Below, piece by piece: positions 8,792 to 17,587 of a stretch of DNA of 64,000 bases. The position numbers and the translations under genes were made by a program. A model generated the notes under the pieces. The model saw nothing but the letters and a program-made list of their open reading frames with translations. It was not told the DNA's origin and did no database searches. How positions within the stretch are numbered: the first letter of the stretch is position 1; each line of letters starts with the position of its first letter. The stretch comes from Bdellovibrionales bacterium (lineage in GTDB: Bacteria > Bdellovibrionota > Bdellovibrionia > Bdellovibrionales > UBA1609), in assembly GCA_020628165.1 (NCBI GenBank), contig JAHDFM010000001.1, forward strand, positions 93,826-157,825. The letters are read 5' to 3'.

Positions 8792-9619
8792 ATGTCAATT
8801 GGAGTAAACTCTAATATTTCGTCTTTAATAAGCCAAAGGCACTTATCAAATAATAATAGAGATGTGAATGATTCAATGAGAGCCATCACTACAGGTTCAC
8901 GTGTATCACGAGCTGGTGACGATCCAGCAAGTTTTGCTATCTCTGAGTCTCTTAGAGGGCAACTGGCAGGAGTTCAACAAGCAGCTTACAACGCTGAAAA
9001 TGCTCAAAGCATGGTGGGTGCTGCTGAAGGTGGCCTTAACCAACAAAATAACATTTTAATTCGTTTAAGAGAGTTAGCAGTGCAAGGTGCCAGTGACACT
9101 CTTGGCGATAAAGAAAGAGAATTGATCGATGTTGAGTATCAACAACTCACAAACGAATTTGATAGAATAGCCAACTCAACAAAGTTTGGTCATAAGTCAC
9201 TACTTAACGGAGAAACTGAGTCTTACGAATTTCAGGTAGGTCCGAACTCAACTGAGAGTGATGTGATTCGTTTCGATTTAGATTCTGACACAACATCATC
9301 AGCTTTAAGCATTGATAGTTTATCAGTGTCTGATCAAGGTGACGCTATCGATGCACTTAACCAATTAGATGGGGCAATGGAGAAGTTATCTTCAGTAAGA
9401 ACTAAGTTCGGTTCTTTCCAATCACGATTAGATTACACTATTAACAATTTAGGTACACAAGCTGAAAGCATTGAATCGGCTAAGTCAGTCATGGCCGACA
9501 CGGATGTCGCCGAGGAGATGTCAAAGCTCACTCAGAGTCAAGTTAAGCAAGACTTATCAACTGCAATGTTAGCTATGTCGAATCAAAACTCCCAGAGGGT
9601 CTTAAGTCTTCTAGGTTAA
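8792..9619 (+). CDS. fliC: Flagellin (filament subunit 1)
   Basis: The 275-residue product has conserved flagellin N-terminal (NSNISSLISQRHL, SGSRV-type ITTGSRVSRAGDDPA) and C-terminal (NQNSQRVLSLLG) D0/D1 helices and almost no variable D2/D3 domain. This short form is common where filaments contain several flagellin types. AAGGAG lies seven bases before the ATG. It is expressed alone, from a FliA-type promoter to a strong terminator at 9651. It is a paralogue of the flagellin at 12470. Export through the flagellar type III system is expected. Confidence 0.95.
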   Translation: MSIGVNSNISSLISQRHLSNNNRDVNDSMRAITTGSRVSRAGDDPASFAISESLRGQLAGVQQAAYNAENAQSMVGAAEGGLNQQNNILIRLRELAVQGASDTLGDKERELIDVEYQQLTNEFDRIANSTKFGHKSLLNGETESYEFQVGPNSTESDVIRFDLDSDTTSSALSIDSLSVSDQGDAIDALNQLDGAMEKLSSVRTKFGSFQSRLDYTINNLGTQAESIESAKSVMADTDVAEEMSKLTQSQVKQDLSTAMLAMSNQNSQRVLSLLG

Positions 9620-9650
9620 GAGACTTAAATTTAAAAAAGGTTGTTGGAAA

Positions 9651-9677
9651 GCCTCTCTTAATAAGAGAGGCTTTTTT
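9651..9677 (+). terminator. Rho-independent terminator of flagellin 1
   Basis: GCCTCTCTTA and TAAGAGAGGC form a near-continuous hairpin followed by six T. Confidence 0.9.
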
Positions 9678-9750
9678 GTTTATTTAAATAGTTAACCCTG
9701 AGCACATTATTGTAATAGTGAGCGAAGTGTTTTCACATTGAGCAGATCCT

Positions 9751-9783
9751 GTCATCCTGAGCGAAGCTAAGGACCTATCGCAT
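9751..9783. repeat. Dispersed repeat arm
   Basis: The clearest single arm of the family in this window: GTCATCCTGAGCGAAGC followed by TAAGGACCTATCGCA. Degenerate partial copies (GTGAGCGAAGTG, CCTGAGCAC) lie just upstream in 9690-9750. Confidence 0.75.
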
Positions 9784-9796
9784 ACAAGAAAAAACT

Positions 9797-10501
9797 TTAT
9801 AAATTCAACTCTTCAATAGCCTTTTTCACATAAGATTGAAACTCAGCCGTAGCCACTAACCCTAATTCTTTCTTTGGAGTTTCTTTATCCATTTTAATAA
9901 TTTTTTTTGTTAAACTAGGATGATTCTTTTTCCAGTATTGAGCATATTGATCCCATTTCTTAGCCATTACTTTAACTCTAGGATCGCTCACAGAAAGTCC
10001 CTCTTTAAATGCGTCCAGCAATCCATCATACCAACTTTCTTTTTCTTTATTTAAAGTATTTATTTGTTGGTTGTTTTCATTGATCGATTCAATTCTTTTA
10101 ATTTCTTGCAATGAAAAGTACTTTTCACCCCTCGAAAGCTTATTAATAGTTTCCATCATTTTATCGCAGTCGCCTGTTTCTTGAATAATTTTTTGAGCCA
10201 CTTTAATTCTATACATCTCATGTTTTTTTTGTGAAATTTCATGAGCAACTCTATTTTTTTGTAATTTCAGTGACTTTGTTAATGAAGGAATCTCATCACT
10301 TAAAAGGCCTTGAATTTCTATGAGTGAAAAATTTAATTTTTTAAGAGCTTTTATCTTTTTTAATTTTTTAAAACTACTTTCAGAATAAATTCTATGACCC
10401 GACTCATTAACCTCCTTAGGTATTAATAATTCCATTTCATGATAGAGATGAAGAGTTTTAATTGAAACATCTCCCATTTTTGCGAATTCTCCTATTTTCA
10501 T
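9797..10501 (-). CDS. MerR-family transcriptional regulator with TipAS-like C-terminus
   Basis: The 234-residue product opens with the MerR winged helix (MKIGEFAKMGDVSIKTLHLYHEMELL, shown here as one motif starting at residue 1). It contains the GHRIY wing and a long dimerisation coiled coil to about residue 110. The C-terminal part (about 150-234) resembles TipAS/antibiotic-recognition helices. No metal-binding Cys pattern is present, so a small organic ligand is more likely than a metal. GGGAGA precedes the ATG. The promoter upstream has MerR-type geometry with an internal dyad, suggesting autoregulation. No obvious target operon is adjacent. Confidence 0.8.
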   Translation of the reverse strand: MKIGEFAKMGDVSIKTLHLYHEMELLIPKEVNESGHRIYSESSFKKLKKIKALKKLNFSLIEIQGLLSDEIPSLTKSLKLQKNRVAHEISQKKHEMYRIKVAQKIIQETGDCDKMMETINKLSRGEKYFSLQEIKRIESINENNQQINTLNKEKESWYDGLLDAFKEGLSVSDPRVKVMAKKWDQYAQYWKKNHPSLTKKIIKMDKETPKKELGLVATAEFQSYVKKAIEELNL

Positions 10502-10529
10502 ACAATCTCCCTTTGCGAATGTAGTATAA

Positions 10530-10560
10530 ATCGTAGAACCTCCGCTAGGGTTAGTTTCAA
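10530..10560 (-). promoter_or_regulatory. MerR-type promoter with 19-base spacer and operator dyad
   Basis: On the minus strand, TTGAAA (10560-10555) and TACGAT (10535-10530) are separated by 19 bases. The spacer contains AACC and GGTT half sites (10552-10537). An overlong spacer with a central dyad is the hallmark of promoters remodelled by MerR proteins. Confidence 0.55.
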
Positions 10561-10733
10561 GTAGAAATATTAACGCGACGCTAACTTGTTAAAGTCTTAT
10601 AATTGTAAACGTTTACTTATAGGTAAAGAGTGACGAGGTATTGTTAGCACAGCTTGATCACACTGAGTGCAGCTTTCCTAAGGGTGACGTTACTTTCCTT
10701 AAGACAACGAGCTATGCTAATTATGACAGAAAT

Positions 10734-12041
10734 TTATTCCAGATACTGCACGTCGACCTCTTCGTTGTGGGCGGTGTGATCGCAGGATAAGTGTTGTCTA
10801 TTATTTTTATTAACAAGTGGTGAGTTTGACACACTAAAAATTGATGAGCCTAGCTCTAGATTGGGGCACTTCTCTTCTTTGCACTTCTTTTGAATGCCTT
10901 CTAAAAAGCTAATATCGACAGGGACTCCGTCTTCAGGAACATAAAAATCGTCGGTGTCATCGTCACTATCTATAGTTTCATCTTTATCAGGCGAAGGCTG
11001 ATGATCGTTCATTCTTGGTGGTGCGTTTGTTGCAATTTGTACATACTCGGCCATTGGAATACAGCGGACGTTTCTTTGTGGGCATACGTCTTTTATAAAT
11101 CGAACCAAACCTTTAAAATAGGCACCGCGATTCCATGTTGAGAAGTGGTTGCCAATAATAACAGGAGTGTTGTTCTTTTTAACACTTTTATTGAAATAGC
11201 CTTTTAAACTTTTGTAGTATCTTTCTTCATACAAGTTAGTGTTTGCACTGTTTTTATCAAAACTAGCTCCAGAGTCATTGACGTAAAAATTATAGTCCAT
11301 TGCGATGGTTTCTTTATCAGTGCCATGAACAGTGACTAACCCTAACGGAAGATCCCATAGTCCTCCTTTAGTCTTTTGAAAGTGGGAATAGTGTTTGGCA
11401 CTGCTTGAATCATAACTGTAGTTGTGAGTAAAGCCGTTAGGGAAATAGGTTTGTGATAAGGCAGTGAACATGTTGTTATTGGTACTGAGGTTAGGGGCGC
11501 GGAATCCATGCATTTGCATGGACATTAAGTTTTTCCAATCGGTCATCCAACGAGTGTTAAAGTCAATATTGTTGATGGTGTGACTGTCCCAAACAAAGTG
11601 ATTAAAGCTGGTGAGCTCATGAACCCATTGGTCAAAGCTCCAATTCTCACCTTCTGTTTTGCCTAACCACTTAACAAGTCCTCCTTGAAAATGACCATTG
11701 GCATGTGATGAAATTTCATGTCGTTCCGTCATAGCTTGTTTGACATAAAGTAAACGTTGCTCGACGTGTTCTTTTTCACCTCCAAACCCAATAAAAGATC
11801 TTCCAATGCGTCCTGAAGGAGCGCGGTAGAGATCACTGTTTTCATCTGTTAAAAAATAGACGCCGCTTACAAAGAATGTGAAGCGTGCGTTGTTTTTTCT
11901 GCCAACATCTAAAACCTTTTTCCACATGGATAAAGTTTTAGAGCCATCAAAACTAATAAGTACATACTGAGTATTTTGTTGGGCATGACTACTCAAAAAG
12001 AAAAACAAAGTGATAAGTAAAAGAAAATTTTTTTTATACAT
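10734..12041 (-). CDS. Exported polysaccharide deacetylase-like protein
   Basis: The 435-residue product has a signal peptide (about 1-20). A NodB-like fold begins at YVLISFDGS, with a single Asp where the family often has two. The motif HEISSHANGH supplies candidate metal-binding His residues, and a His-containing IIGNHFSTW lies late in the domain. Residues 340-435 form an acidic, Ser/Asp-rich tail ending in a Cys/His-containing segment not typical of the family. A role in trimming peptidoglycan or another polysaccharide is plausible; the substrate cannot be read from sequence. AAAGG lies about seven bases before the ATG. It is convergent with nothing and stands alone. Confidence 0.75.
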   Translation of the reverse strand: MYKKNFLLLITLFFFLSSHAQQNTQYVLISFDGSKTLSMWKKVLDVGRKNNARFTFFVSGVYFLTDENSDLYRAPSGRIGRSFIGFGGEKEHVEQRLLYVKQAMTERHEISSHANGHFQGGLVKWLGKTEGENWSFDQWVHELTSFNHFVWDSHTINNIDFNTRWMTDWKNLMSMQMHGFRAPNLSTNNNMFTALSQTYFPNGFTHNYSYDSSSAKHYSHFQKTKGGLWDLPLGLVTVHGTDKETIAMDYNFYVNDSGASFDKNSANTNLYEERYYKSLKGYFNKSVKKNNTPVIIGNHFSTWNRGAYFKGLVRFIKDVCPQRNVRCIPMAEYVQIATNAPPRMNDHQPSPDKDETIDSDDDTDDFYVPEDGVPVDISFLEGIQKKCKEEKCPNLELGSSIFSVSNSPLVNKNNRQHLSCDHTAHNEEVDVQYLE

Positions 12042-12469
12042 TTACATACCTTTAGGTCAGAGTTGTTACGTTCAAAGTGTCTAAGTGTTCAACAAAGTTA
12101 GAAAGAAAATAAATGAACCTTAATAAAAAGACAAAAAAGCATTGCGAAGTGAAGTGATTATAGGGAGTAAAAAAATAGGTAATTACAATTTTACTGAAAA
12201 AAATTAACTTTTTTTTGTTTAGTTATTTAAGAAATATCAGTCACTAGACGCGTTGCGAAAAATAAAACTAGACCAAGGCCCTAAAGTTTCCTAGACCATG
12301 GCCGAGGAGCTTTATGACAACTGATGTATTACTAAGGTTAATTTGTTTCAACAGTTACGAGGCGAAACAGTCTGCTCTAGTGATTCTATCAAATTTTATC
12401 AATATTTGCATGAGTCCATGCCGGCGCTGAGCTGCGCATGCATGAAGTTATGCGTAACTAGGAGCTACT
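12042..12469. other. 428-base intergenic region upstream of flagellin 2
   Basis: Bases 12042-12240 are AT-rich with no gene that I can support. The FliA-type promoter is at 12282-12308. The remainder is a leader of about 155 bases with small dyads (GCATG/CATGC at 12408-12421; GTTA/TAAC at 12447-12458) and ends in AGGAG five bases before the ATG. An open frame starting at 12343 runs through the leader into the gene in another frame and is not supported. Confidence 0.6.
12282..12308 (+). promoter_or_regulatory. Sigma28 (FliA)-type promoter of flagellin 2
   Basis: TAAAGTTT, exactly 11 bases, then GCCGAGGA: a full -35 match and a six-of-eight -10 match to the FliA consensus. Confidence 0.8.
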
Positions 12470-13297
12470 ATGGGCCTAAGAATAAATACGAACGTATCCT
12501 CGATAAATGCGCAAAGACATTTATCAACCCAACAAAAACGGTTAAATCACGCACAAGCTGCTGTGGCGTCAGGAAGCCGAATAGTGACATCTGCAGACGA
12601 TGCTGCAGGACATGCCATCTCTGAAAACATAAGAGCACAAATCGCTGGTGTTAACAAAGCGAAAGACAATGCTTTCAGTGCACAATCCATGTTTCAAATT
12701 GGTGAAAGTGCATTGAACGAAGTGAATAATATTTTAATTCGCGTCAGAGAGTTAGGTATACAAAGTGCAAGTGACAATGTGAGTGACAAAGAAAGAGCAT
12801 TGATCGATCAAGAAGTTCAACACTTACTTGAAGAGTCAGACAGAATTGCTCAGTCCACTCGCTTTGGTAATTTAAGTATATTAGATGGTGGAATTGAAGA
12901 AATGGAATTTCATGTTGGCCCATACGGTTCTGATGAAAACGTCATCCGAGTTGAAGTCGATGCCAACGCTACAAATAGTGCACTTGGAACAGATAGTATT
13001 TCCTTAGCTGATAAAGACGGCGCTAAAGATTCATTAGAGTCTGTAGATAATGCCTTAGATAGTTTAGCTAAGATGAGAGCCGATTTTGGTGCTGTTCAAA
13101 GTCGTTTACAAAGAACAGTTTCTAATTTAGAAAATCAAAATGTGAACTTATCAGCTGCAAAAGCAAGAATTAGTGATGCAGACATCGCTAAAGAATCTGC
13201 AGAACTAGCATCAGCACAAGTTTTACAACAAGCTGGTGTTTCAATTTTATCACAAGCCAACCAAAATGGTGCCGCTGCTTTAAGATTGATTGGATAA
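12470..13297 (+). CDS. fliC: Flagellin (filament subunit 2)
   Basis: The 275-residue product has the conserved D0/D1 N-terminus (INTNVSSINAQRHLS, ASGSRI) and C-terminus (SILSQANQNGAAALRLIG) with no sizeable variable domain. It has the same length as the flagellin at 8792 but is clearly diverged, so the pair is an old duplication. Each copy has its own FliA-type promoter and terminator, which allows independent dosage in the filament. AGGAG precedes the ATG. Confidence 0.95.
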   Translation: MGLRINTNVSSINAQRHLSTQQKRLNHAQAAVASGSRIVTSADDAAGHAISENIRAQIAGVNKAKDNAFSAQSMFQIGESALNEVNNILIRVRELGIQSASDNVSDKERALIDQEVQHLLEESDRIAQSTRFGNLSILDGGIEEMEFHVGPYGSDENVIRVEVDANATNSALGTDSISLADKDGAKDSLESVDNALDSLAKMRADFGAVQSRLQRTVSNLENQNVNLSAAKARISDADIAKESAELASAQVLQQAGVSILSQANQNGAAALRLIG

Positions 13298-13342
13298 CTC
13301 ATTTTTAACTAAGTAACTCTTTACTCTTAAGCCCACAACCAT

Positions 13343-13374
13343 ACCAGAGAGCGGTATATGCTCTCTGGTTTTTT
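13343..13374 (+). terminator. Rho-independent terminator of flagellin 2
   Basis: ACCAGAGAGC and GCTCTCTGGT form a 10-bp stem with a seven-base loop, followed by a T-run. Confidence 0.9.
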
Positions 13375-13431
13375 CATTGAGTGTTACTCCAATTTAATTG
13401 ATTATGATGGCCTATTTTTAGAAATATTTAT

Positions 13432-13707
13432 TTAACCAGCATCGCCAGTCGTATCGCCCCTATCAAGAATATTACCATCAAAGCGAATGAAGTATCTATC
13501 AACTGAGGAGTCACAAGTGTTATCTTCACTATTAGCAGGGATTTTGATCACTTCAACTTTATAACCAGGGCGTTTGTATCTTAACTCTGCTGCAGCTTCA
13601 TTGGCGGCAGATAGTGTTCCGAAATAGAAAGAGCAAACTTTAGGTTGGCCATATCCGATGTTTGAAAAACTTAACAACAATACGATGAATATCAATTTTA
13701 TTCTCAT
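13432..13707 (-). CDS. Small exported protein of unknown function
   Basis: The 91-residue product has a clear signal peptide (about 1-20), leaving about 70 residues with two Cys (one soon after cleavage, one near the C-terminus) that could form a disulfide. The layout FYFGTLSAANEAAAELRYK, then KVEVIKI and FIRFDG vaguely recalls a SPOR-like fold, but I cannot assign it. CAGGAG lies about seven bases before the ATG. It is transcribed against the flagellin unit. Confidence 0.6.
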   Translation of the reverse strand: MRIKLIFIVLLLSFSNIGYGQPKVCSFYFGTLSAANEAAAELRYKRPGYKVEVIKIPANSEDNTCDSSVDRYFIRFDGNILDRGDTTGDAG

Positions 13708-13877
13708 GTATTTTCTCCTGAAAATTGAATTATATATCTTTAAATATAGGTGAGTTGACTTTCAGAAACCCGCTTTTTCTAGTGATTTGAAAACAAATCA
13801 TGAAGTGTCAAATAGTTAGGCATGGAAAGGGCTTAAAGTAACTGTTATTTAAGAGCCTAAATCTTTTGTTAGATTTT

Positions 13878-14414
13878 TCAGAGCTGGTGACTATCTATTT
13901 TTTGTAGTAATTCGTTTGAGTCTGAATGACTTTTCATATGATGGTACTTAACTTGAGGGTAAATGTTTGAATTTATAATATCATTATATCTTTGTTTATA
14001 AACCTTCCTAGTTTTTAGAATCCACATAAGCAATGAGTCTGACTTTAAAAGGTTATTCCAAAGACTCTCCTTGTTGCTATTCCAAAGCTCTTCACGCTTA
14101 AAAGCTCTAACAAAGGAGCGTTTAAAAAATTGTGATAAAATTAATTTAATAGGGTAGTCTAGCCAAATAACATCCGTTGCACGGCTCCAAACGAGGTCTC
14201 TAATTTTGCTATAATTACCATCAATCACCCACTCATTAGTTTGAGTGAGTTGTTCTACTCGATTTATAAAAACATCAGGGTCGGCTTCTTTCCAGTTGGC
14301 CTCCCAAAAAAACTCATCAAGCTCCTGATGTTTAATATTTAACTTCTTAGAGATATTTTTTGCTAACGTAGTTTTTCCTGTTGAACTGCTGCCTACGATA
14401 ACAATCCTATGCAT
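13878..14414 (-). CDS. Adenylate kinase-like P-loop NTPase (topology-modulation/FlaR-like family)
   Basis: The 178-residue product opens with a P-loop (GSSSTGKTT). It then has the family motifs LDEFFWEANW and WVIDGNYSKIRD, followed by IWLDYP (a Walker B-like Asp). These are typical of small kinase-like proteins annotated as DNA topology modulation protein or shikimate/adenylate kinase-like. The true substrate of this family is poorly established. AAGGA precedes the ATG. Its place between flagellar units on the opposite strand looks incidental. Confidence 0.75.
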   Translation of the reverse strand: MHRIVIVGSSSTGKTTLAKNISKKLNIKHQELDEFFWEANWKEADPDVFINRVEQLTQTNEWVIDGNYSKIRDLVWSRATDVIWLDYPIKLILSQFFKRSFVRAFKREELWNSNKESLWNNLLKSDSLLMWILKTRKVYKQRYNDIINSNIYPQVKYHHMKSHSDSNELLQKIDSHQL

Positions 14415-14595
14415 AAAAAAAGTCCTTTATTATGAGTTTTAATGCATTCAACTTTAACTAAGTCACATGTTTTTTTCAAGATTGCTAAGTGTGTAGAGAT
14501 CATATTTTTTTTTGAGAATGTGGTTTTAACTTGTTCTAGTTATTATAATAAGATTCCTAAAACTTAAATTTAACCGTTCTCATCGACTTTTACCC

Positions 14596-14623
14596 TAAAG
14601 TTCTTATTCAAATGTACCGATAT
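14596..14623 (+). promoter_or_regulatory. Possible sigma28-type promoter of the flaG-like gene
   Basis: TAAA, 16 bases, then ACCGATAT resembles TAAA-N15-GCCGATAA with one extra spacer base. The predicted start site (about 14630) falls at the likely start codon, so the mRNA would be leaderless. Confidence 0.45.
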
Positions 14624-14630
14624 GAGGCAC

Positions 14631-15002
14631 ATGGATGGTAAAACAATCAAAGGCAAACTCTCTGAAGTTCTGCCCAATTTGCGTTTAGCTCCGACTCGAG
14701 ATGTGAAATCACAGGAGAGTCACAAAGAGCGTGATGCCGATGGTAAAAAATACAAGCAAGAAGCGCCCAATAAAAAGCTGACTGAAGAAGAAGTTCAAAA
14801 AGCCATCGCTATCATTAAAGAGCTTCCTGGTTTTAAAAAAAATAACCTTAAGATTCGCACGGAGTTAAAAAATTCTTTTTACATCGTCTATATAGAAGAC
14901 CAGTTTAACAAAGTGATTCGAAGAATTGAAGAGTCAGAACTTTGTCAGTTATTAGATCTAAGTCCTACAAAAAAGGGCAAAATTTTTAATAAATCAGCCT
15001 AA
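14631..15002 (+). CDS. FlaG-like flagellar protein
   Basis: The product is 123 residues from ATG 14631 (126 from ATG 14622). The first 60 residues are polar and probably disordered. The C-terminal part (LKIRTELKNSFYIVYIEDQFNKVIRRI, described as a beta-rich segment around residues 75-105) matches the FlaG pattern of a short sheet followed by a final helix with ESE. FlaG genes usually sit next to fliD, as here. FlaG influences filament length in other bacteria. Start choice is uncertain because the possible promoter abuts the gene. Confidence 0.6.
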   Translation: MDGKTIKGKLSEVLPNLRLAPTRDVKSQESHKERDADGKKYKQEAPNKKLTEEEVQKAIAIIKELPGFKKNNLKIRTELKNSFYIVYIEDQFNKVIRRIEESELCQLLDLSPTKKGKIFNKSA

Positions 15003-15259
15003 CAAAAATTTAAATTCAAATATACATTTTGCCTCATAAAAAGAGCTCCATAAAAATCTCGCCAATTTACAATCAGTTAGAAAGTGAAATGTTCAAACTG
15101 CAACATTGCCCTTTGAATAAGGTCTTTTAAGAAGAACCAGTTGTCTTGCTTTTGGTCTAATTTTTGTAAAATCTGGGGCACCTAGACTGCCATTTTATTG
15201 ACTCACTTCCAATGCTCATAGGGGGCATAATGAAAGTATAACTTTATTGAGGAAAAAAC

Positions 15260-16627
15260 TTGGCAATAAACATGACAGGAATGGGTGGAAGTAATATGCC
15301 TCCCAACATTGTAGAGCAACTGATGCAAGCAGAACGCGTGCCGATTCGCAATAAAGAATTTAATAAAGGCAACAAACAATCTAAGCTGAATTTATTAAAA
15401 GATTTAGAAAATAAAGTGAAATCTATTCACACATCTCTAGGGGAGATTGGTGACCGTAATGGCTATAAAGATTTAGTTCTTAACTCAAGCAATGAAAAGG
15501 TTTTAAAAGGCTCACCAACACCTGGAGTGACTCCAACTGGCGAGTGGGGTGTAGAAGTGGCAAAACTTGCTAAAAAAGCCTCAGCCATTACTAATGGTTT
15601 TCCTGATTTAGATGAAACGAAAGCTGGTGTTGGTTATATTCGCTTTGTTACCCGCGAAGGGGAAGAAAAAGAAATTTATATATCTGAAGCGGGCAGCACC
15701 TTGCAAAAAATAGCAGACACAATCAATCGCTCAGGCGTTGGAGTCAAAGCTTCTATTGTTAATGATCGTGACGACTTAGAATCTCCATATCGTTTAATAG
15801 TTTCTGGGTCAGAAATGGGGAGTGAAAACAACTTAGGTTTCCCTAACTTATACTTTTTAGACGGTGAACAAGATCTATATTTTGCTGAAAATAAAGAAGC
15901 TGAAAATGGTGTGATCATTGTTGACGGATTTCCCATTGGTATTGCAGACAATAAAATTGAAAATTTCATTCCTGGTGTGACACTCGATATAGGACATGCA
16001 AGCCCTGGAGAGCCAGTCACCTTGAGTATTACTGAAGACTACGAAAAAATTGAAGCCAAGTTAGATGGCTTCGTAAATTCGACCAACGAAATCTTATCTT
16101 TCATTCAGCAACAAAATAATTTAAATAAAGACACTGACACTTCGAAAACTTTAGGTGGAGACTCAATACTCTCAAACGTACAAAGAGCCCTAGTGAGAGT
16201 GATTCAAGGGCGTGTTCTAGACACAGATAGCAGTATAAAACGCATTCAAGAGTTAGGGGTGGAGTTTAACCGAAATGGAACCTTAGAGTTTAAACGTGAA
16301 AAATTTAATAACTACTTAAAATCAAACCCTGAAGATGTGCTCAATTTCGTTATTGGTGATGGCTTTAGCACTGGTTTTTTTTCCAAACTAAAAGAAGATA
16401 TGAAGAGCTTTACAGATCCGCAGTTCGGATCGGTGGTGAGTCGTAGAAAGTCTATGGAGCGTGTGATTCAAAACATAGATAAAGACATTGAAAGAACTGA
16501 AAAGCGTTTAGTCACCAAGGAAAAAATGTTGCGAGATAAATTTTCAAAACTTGAAGAGTCGCTAGCTAAAATTAAAAGTCAAGGAGCTGCTTTTGGTGGG
16601 GCCGGCCTGATGGCAAAAGGATTTTAA
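15260..16627 (+). CDS. fliD: Flagellar hook-associated protein 2 (filament cap)
   Basis: The 455-residue product starts at TTG 15260, with GAGG about nine bases upstream. It has the FliD N-terminal coiled coil (VEQLMQAERVPI), an AAKLAKKA-like segment and the C-terminal FliD domain (residues about 250-440) with LGGDSILSNVQRAL and GVEFNRNGTLEF. A helical tail ends with GAGLMAKGF. FliD caps the filament and promotes flagellin folding. It is followed after three bases by fliS. Confidence 0.93.
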   Translation: MAINMTGMGGSNMPPNIVEQLMQAERVPIRNKEFNKGNKQSKLNLLKDLENKVKSIHTSLGEIGDRNGYKDLVLNSSNEKVLKGSPTPGVTPTGEWGVEVAKLAKKASAITNGFPDLDETKAGVGYIRFVTREGEEKEIYISEAGSTLQKIADTINRSGVGVKASIVNDRDDLESPYRLIVSGSEMGSENNLGFPNLYFLDGEQDLYFAENKEAENGVIIVDGFPIGIADNKIENFIPGVTLDIGHASPGEPVTLSITEDYEKIEAKLDGFVNSTNEILSFIQQQNNLNKDTDTSKTLGGDSILSNVQRALVRVIQGRVLDTDSSIKRIQELGVEFNRNGTLEFKREKFNNYLKSNPEDVLNFVIGDGFSTGFFSKLKEDMKSFTDPQFGSVVSRRKSMERVIQNIDKDIERTEKRLVTKEKMLRDKFSKLEESLAKIKSQGAAFGGAGLMAKGF

Positions 16628-16630
16628 TAG

Positions 16631-17035
16631 ATGAGTAAGAAAAAACTAAATCAGTATAAAAAAACATCCATTCAGAGTGCTAGTAAGGAAAAACTTCTTT
16701 TGATGCTCTATGAAGGTGCGATCAAATACATGAAAAGAGCGAAGCGAGCCATTCAATTGGGTGAGATCAGAACTAAGGGTGAAAATATAGGAAATGCCTA
16801 CGACATCATAGCAGAACTTAACAACACCTTAGACCATAATGTTGGAGGCGAGATCGCAGCCAATTTAGAACGGCTTTACATGTTTGTAAATGACAAGCTT
16901 GTTGAGGCAAACATTAAGAATTCAGAAAAATCCATCGATGAAGCCATTAAGGTGATTGAGATTCTTTACGAGGGTTGGGTGGAAGCTATTGAAAAATTAA
17001 AATCAGAAAATAAACAAGAGAACAAAGCATCATAA
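16631..17035 (+). CDS. fliS: Flagellin export chaperone
   Basis: The 134-residue all-helical product has the family pattern (N-terminal YKKTSIQSASKEKLLLMLYEGAIKYM, split here as residues 8-33; RAKRAIQLGE; ISELN-type IIAELNNTLDHNVGGEIAANLERLY). FliS binds the flagellin C-terminus in the cytosol. It is tightly linked to fliD upstream and the FliT/FlgN-like gene downstream. Confidence 0.93.
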   Translation: MSKKKLNQYKKTSIQSASKEKLLLMLYEGAIKYMKRAKRAIQLGEIRTKGENIGNAYDIIAELNNTLDHNVGGEIAANLERLYMFVNDKLVEANIKNSEKSIDEAIKVIEILYEGWVEAIEKLKSENKQENKAS

Positions 17036-17049
17036 TAAGAGAGGTATAT

Positions 17050-17457
17050 ATGATAAGAATAGTCAATTTGTTGGAAGAAAAGAACTTGTATTTAGAGAAG
17101 TTTTATAAGTTGAATGAAGCGGAGTTAGTGAACTTAGCGGATGATATTCACGACAACATTGAAAACTTCTACGCTGCCCGTGAGGGGTTGCTTAAGATGG
17201 TCAGTAAAATTGATGACTTAGTTGAAGAGCAAATTAAGATTAATGACATTGATATAAAAAAAGCAACTGGTTTAGTTAAAAAACGCATTATTAATGCCTT
17301 CTCGATTAAAAATGAACTGGTTAATTTAATACTGTCACAAGATTTACAAATTATTTCTTATATTGAAAAAGCGAAATCAAGTCTTATTCAAGAATTGTCA
17401 GAAGTGAACAAAGCGAGAAATGTCATGCAAGCTTACAAAAGCAATAGAAAAATTTAA
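17050..17457 (+). CDS. FliT/FlgN-like flagellar chaperone candidate
   Basis: The 135-residue helical protein has LNEAELVNL and REGLLKMV segments and ends in ELSEVNKARNVMQAYKSN. The C-terminal pattern of a helix ending in a tyrosine-lysine tail is common in FlgN/FliT chaperones. Position directly behind fliS supports a fliT role. Sequence alone does not prove it. It ends at the strong terminator at 17489. Confidence 0.6.
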   Translation: MIRIVNLLEEKNLYLEKFYKLNEAELVNLADDIHDNIENFYAAREGLLKMVSKIDDLVEEQIKINDIDIKKATGLVKKRIINAFSIKNELVNLILSQDLQIISYIEKAKSSLIQELSEVNKARNVMQAYKSNRKI

Positions 17458-17488
17458 AACCACCTCTCTTGTAATAAAATTACTTTTA

Positions 17489-17518
17489 AAAAGCGTCAAT
17501 TACATGACGCTTTTTTTT
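17489..17518 (+). terminator. Rho-independent terminator after the fliD-fliS unit
   Basis: AAAAGCGTCA and TGACGC plus T-run form a short strong hairpin with eight T. Confidence 0.88.
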
Positions 17519-17587
17519 ATTCAGTCAAATCTTCAACAACAATAAAAATTTTTATCAATTAAAATTAACTATTTAATAGTTGGCACT

